Shown here: positions 5,250 through 6,603 of the stretch, piece after piece
Layout: each line of letters starts with the position of its first letter
Numbering within the stretch: the stretch's first letter is position 1
Assembly (NCBI GenBank): GCA_910584235.1
Contig: CAJTZD010000119.1
Span: forward strand, 1-6,603
Source of the DNA: an uncultured Acetatifactor sp.
GTDB lineage: Bacteria > Bacillota > Clostridia > Lachnospirales > Lachnospiraceae
Direction of reading: 5' to 3'
Length of the DNA: 6,603 nucleotides
Notes under the pieces: model-generated
What the model was told of the DNA's origin: nothing
The model's database searches: none
What the model saw: only the letters and a program-made list of their open reading frames with translations
Translations under genes and position numbers: made by a program

Positions 5250-5640
5250 ATGGATAATCTGATTATCAGTTTTTCGGGTAGAAAGAATGGTAATTGTGAT
5301 CAAATCGGGCAGTACATAGCGGTGGCAGGGTCCGGTAATGACAAAGTAGTCCGGTTCAGGGAACTGAATGCGCATCCCTGTATTTTATTTTTCATGAGCG
5401 CTGCCAGGATTATTTCAGCCATAATGAGAGCAGATATGAGGAAGTTGTTAAACGTCTGTACATTATAGGTGTATACGGTAAAACGGAAACTTCTCCGGAT
5501 TTTGTGCCCTGTCTGGAGAAGTGGTTTGAGGGCAGCGGATATTCAGGGCGGGTACTGGGAATTGAACGGCATTTGTATGGACAGAAGATTGGTGATCGTG
5601 TTCTACAAGCGTCTGCAGGGGCCTGCCGGAGGCAAATGAC
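5250..5640 (+). pseudogene. NAD(P)H-dependent FMN reductase / flavodoxin-fold protein, internal deletion and frameshift
   Basis: Flavodoxin-fold oxidoreductases of this group bind FMN and move electrons from NAD(P)H. The N-terminus from ATG 5250 (MDNLIISFSGRKNGNC) has the first beta strand and the S-x-R-x-N-G-N-C phosphate loop, and runs to NAHPC (Cys codon 5379-5381). From 5381 the original frame gives nonsense and stops at 5468. The next frame over reads YFIFHERCQDYFSHNE, which I align with the later FFIFNERS-type block of these proteins. It then continues YIIGVYGKTETSPDFVP and GIERHLYGQKIGDRVLQ to about 5610. The Cys-rich middle region (about 45 residues by comparison with remembered relatives) is missing between the two pieces. 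The 3' end runs into the HAD remnant without a clear stop; the frame itself ends at 5743. Start support is only GAAAGGG (5237-5243). This is an internally deleted, non-functional gene. Confidence 0.65.
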
Positions 5641-6192
5641 AGAGCTAAATGGTATGATGCGGTCCTGGAGGAACTGGGAGTTACCCATGTCACGGGGCCG
5701 GAATTGGCGGAATGCTATTGGCAGGCAGTGTATGACAATATGAAGCCTTTTGCGGATTTCCTCTACGTGCTGCCCGGGCTGCAGGAAAAGTACGGATTGT
5801 ATTTGCTGACAGATGAGCTGCGGGCAATACAGGAACGGAAGCTCCAATGTCTGGGACTGGAGCATGTGTTTCTGAAAACCGTATCGGCGCAGGAAATCGG
5901 GTCCACAAAACCAAGTGAGAAATGCTACAGGTATATCACAGAAATTATCGGCGAATCGGTAGAAAATATACTGGTAGTGGGAGATAATCCCGGAGCGGAC
6001 ATCAGGGGCGGGAACCTGGCAGGAATGCACACGGCCTGGCTGAAGCGGGGCAAATACCATTATTATCAGCAGGAACCGGAGGAAAAGCCGGATATTGTTT
6101 TTACCAATTACTTACAATTGCCGGGGAAAATAGAAGCGTTGGAGCAGAGGCGCCATTTTCAGGCCGAAAGAAGCGGAGGAAGGCTTTTTTAA
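5617..6192 (+). pseudogene. HAD-superfamily hydrolase lacking the N-terminal catalytic motif
   Basis: HAD hydrolases dephosphorylate small molecules through an aspartyl-phosphate intermediate in the cytoplasm. From about 5617 the frame reads GLPEANDRAKWYDAVLEELG, then the cap region and the core. Motif II Thr is in LYLLTDE (codon 5809), motif III Lys in STKPSE (5908), and motif IV GDNPGAD has Asp codons at 5983 and 5998. The end at TAA 6192 is near the family's usual length. Motif I (D-x-D-x-T, which supplies the nucleophile) should lie about 15-25 residues before WYDAVLEEL, but there the DNA encodes the flavodoxin-type C-terminus in another frame. A stop at 5593 closes this frame. The first in-frame start-like codon is TTG 5704, without a good ribosome binding site. 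A protein started there (162 residues) would lack the nucleophile. The HAD identity is firm; loss of function is inferred. Confidence 0.75.
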
Positions 6193-6373
6193 AGTTCTGG
6201 TGGTAGGGCAAAAAGAAAAGGGGCCGGTGGAGGCAGTATTGCCGGAATGTACCGCTGCATTAGGGAAGCTATATAGGGAGTCACAGGAAGGTCCGCAGAT
6301 ACAGTTAAAATCCCTTTGCGGGACTGCCAATGCAGCGGTGCCCGGGCAGCAACAGGCAGCGTATGTTCTATAA
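6134..6373 (+). other. Unexplained open frame after the HAD remnant
   Basis: This plus-strand frame is open for 80 codons between stops at 6131 and 6371, overlapping the HAD 3' end. It contains FFKVLVVGQKEKGPVEAVLP and then a helical, coding-like stretch (ECTAALGKLYRESQEG). It has no ATG, GTG or TTG start in its early part. I do not recognise the family. It may be another gene fragment or chance, and it opposes the low-similarity tail of the minus-strand transposase frame. Confidence 0.25.
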
Positions 6374-6603
6374 TAGTAGGCTGGATGGCCCTGCAGCCGG
6401 GGGAGGGGTCGGCCACCCTGTGCCGTGCATAAAGCCCGTAGTAGCGCGTCATTTTAAAATTCCGTTCCGGGATATGCTGGATCAGGAGCTTTATGAAGTC
6501 AATAACAGGGATAGTCTTCTGTACAAAGGCATTGTCCTCATGCCTGTAGTAGTGGAAAGTGACATTATCCCCGTCATAGGAGTCGATACGGGAAAGAGCA
6601 ATG
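6189..6603 (-). CDS. IS91-type transposase (Y2_Tnp domain), C-terminal part, 5' end outside window
   Basis: A minus-strand frame enters from the right edge. It reads IALSRIDSYDGDNVTFHYYR, then DFIKLLIQHIPERNFKM and TRYYGLYARHR (ending near 6417). This matches the end of the IS91-type transposase domain: a V-T-F-x-Y strand, then F-I-x-x-x-x-x-H-I-x-P-x-x-F, then R-Y-Y-G-L-x-A-x-x-H-R. These HUH enzymes with two catalytic tyrosines move DNA by rolling-circle transposition; the HUH and tyrosine motifs would lie to the right of the window. After ARHR relatives usually carry a further tail with a Cys pair. Here similarity fades by about 6380, and the frame runs on as Pro- and Ala-rich sequence to a stop at 6189-6191. 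The 3' end is therefore probably truncated. An ATG at 6452 is internal. Whether the whole gene is active cannot be judged. Confidence 0.75.
   Translation of the reverse strand, partial: IALSRIDSYDGDNVTFHYYRHEDNAFVQKTIPVIDFIKLLIQHIPERNFKMTRYYGLYARHRVADPSPGCRAIQPTIIEHTLPVAARAPLHWQSRKGILTVSADLPVTPYIASLMQRYIPAILPPPAPFLFALPPEL

Noticed and set aside
4998..5375. N-terminal extension of the minus-strand DUF4304-like gene to 5375
   Set aside because: It would cross the gene's own promoter and the divergent flavodoxin-type start. AGGAGG and ATG at 4997 give a better start.
3246..6192. Kinase, GNAT, flavodoxin-type and HAD genes as one biosynthetic or resistance cluster
   Set aside because: Three of the four are broken, and an opposite-strand gene with its own promoter separates them. 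No shared operon or pathway can be supported.

Overview
The window looks like an accessory, decaying stretch of a Clostridia chromosome, most likely Lachnospiraceae. Clues are consensus AGGAGG-type ribosome binding sites, TTGNNN-17-TATAAT promoters, moderate GC, and family types (polysaccharide deacetylase with a signal anchor, Fe-dependent ADH, a lone IS200 tnpA, an IS91-like Y2 transposase) that are common there. The taxonomic call is inference only.

Layout: (1) 1-779, C-terminal two thirds of an iron-containing alcohol dehydrogenase, cut by the window edge and closed by a good intrinsic terminator. (2) 945-1646, an intact membrane-anchored polysaccharide deacetylase followed by a long inverted repeat and T-tract. 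(3) 1728-2066, no intact gene. It holds a short frameshifted remnant resembling a DUF4143-type AAA ATPase, a hairpin and a small tandem repeat. (4) About 2060-2735, an IS200-type single-gene insertion sequence with palindromes at both ends. Its tnpA is frameshifted before the catalytic tyrosine, and its ribosome binding site is held in a long inverted repeat. (5) 2745-3069, a good promoter and a small membrane protein of unknown function. (6) 3246-4136, a small-molecule kinase of the aminoglycoside/hydroxyurea phosphotransferase type. Its last codons run out of frame over the C-terminal half of a GNAT acetyltransferase (about 4043-4240). (7) 4281-4997 on the minus strand, an intact protein of unknown function (DUF4304-like at its N-terminus) with its own promoter. 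(8) 5141-6192, remnants of an NAD(P)H-dependent FMN-reductase/flavodoxin-type protein (internal deletion plus frameshift) running directly into a HAD hydrolase that lacks its first catalytic motif. (9) 6193-6603, an unexplained open frame on the plus strand and, entering from the right on the minus strand, the C-terminal part of an IS91-type Y2 transposase.

The genes do not form one pathway. The clearest theme is erosion: five gene remnants (ATPase, tnpA, GNAT, flavodoxin-type, HAD) sit between four intact genes and near two transposons. I found no convincing new multi-gene system. The points most worth a second look are the IS200 5' hairpin, whose left arm lies upstream of the element's own promoter start, and the two gene-gene junctions (kinase/GNAT and flavodoxin/HAD).
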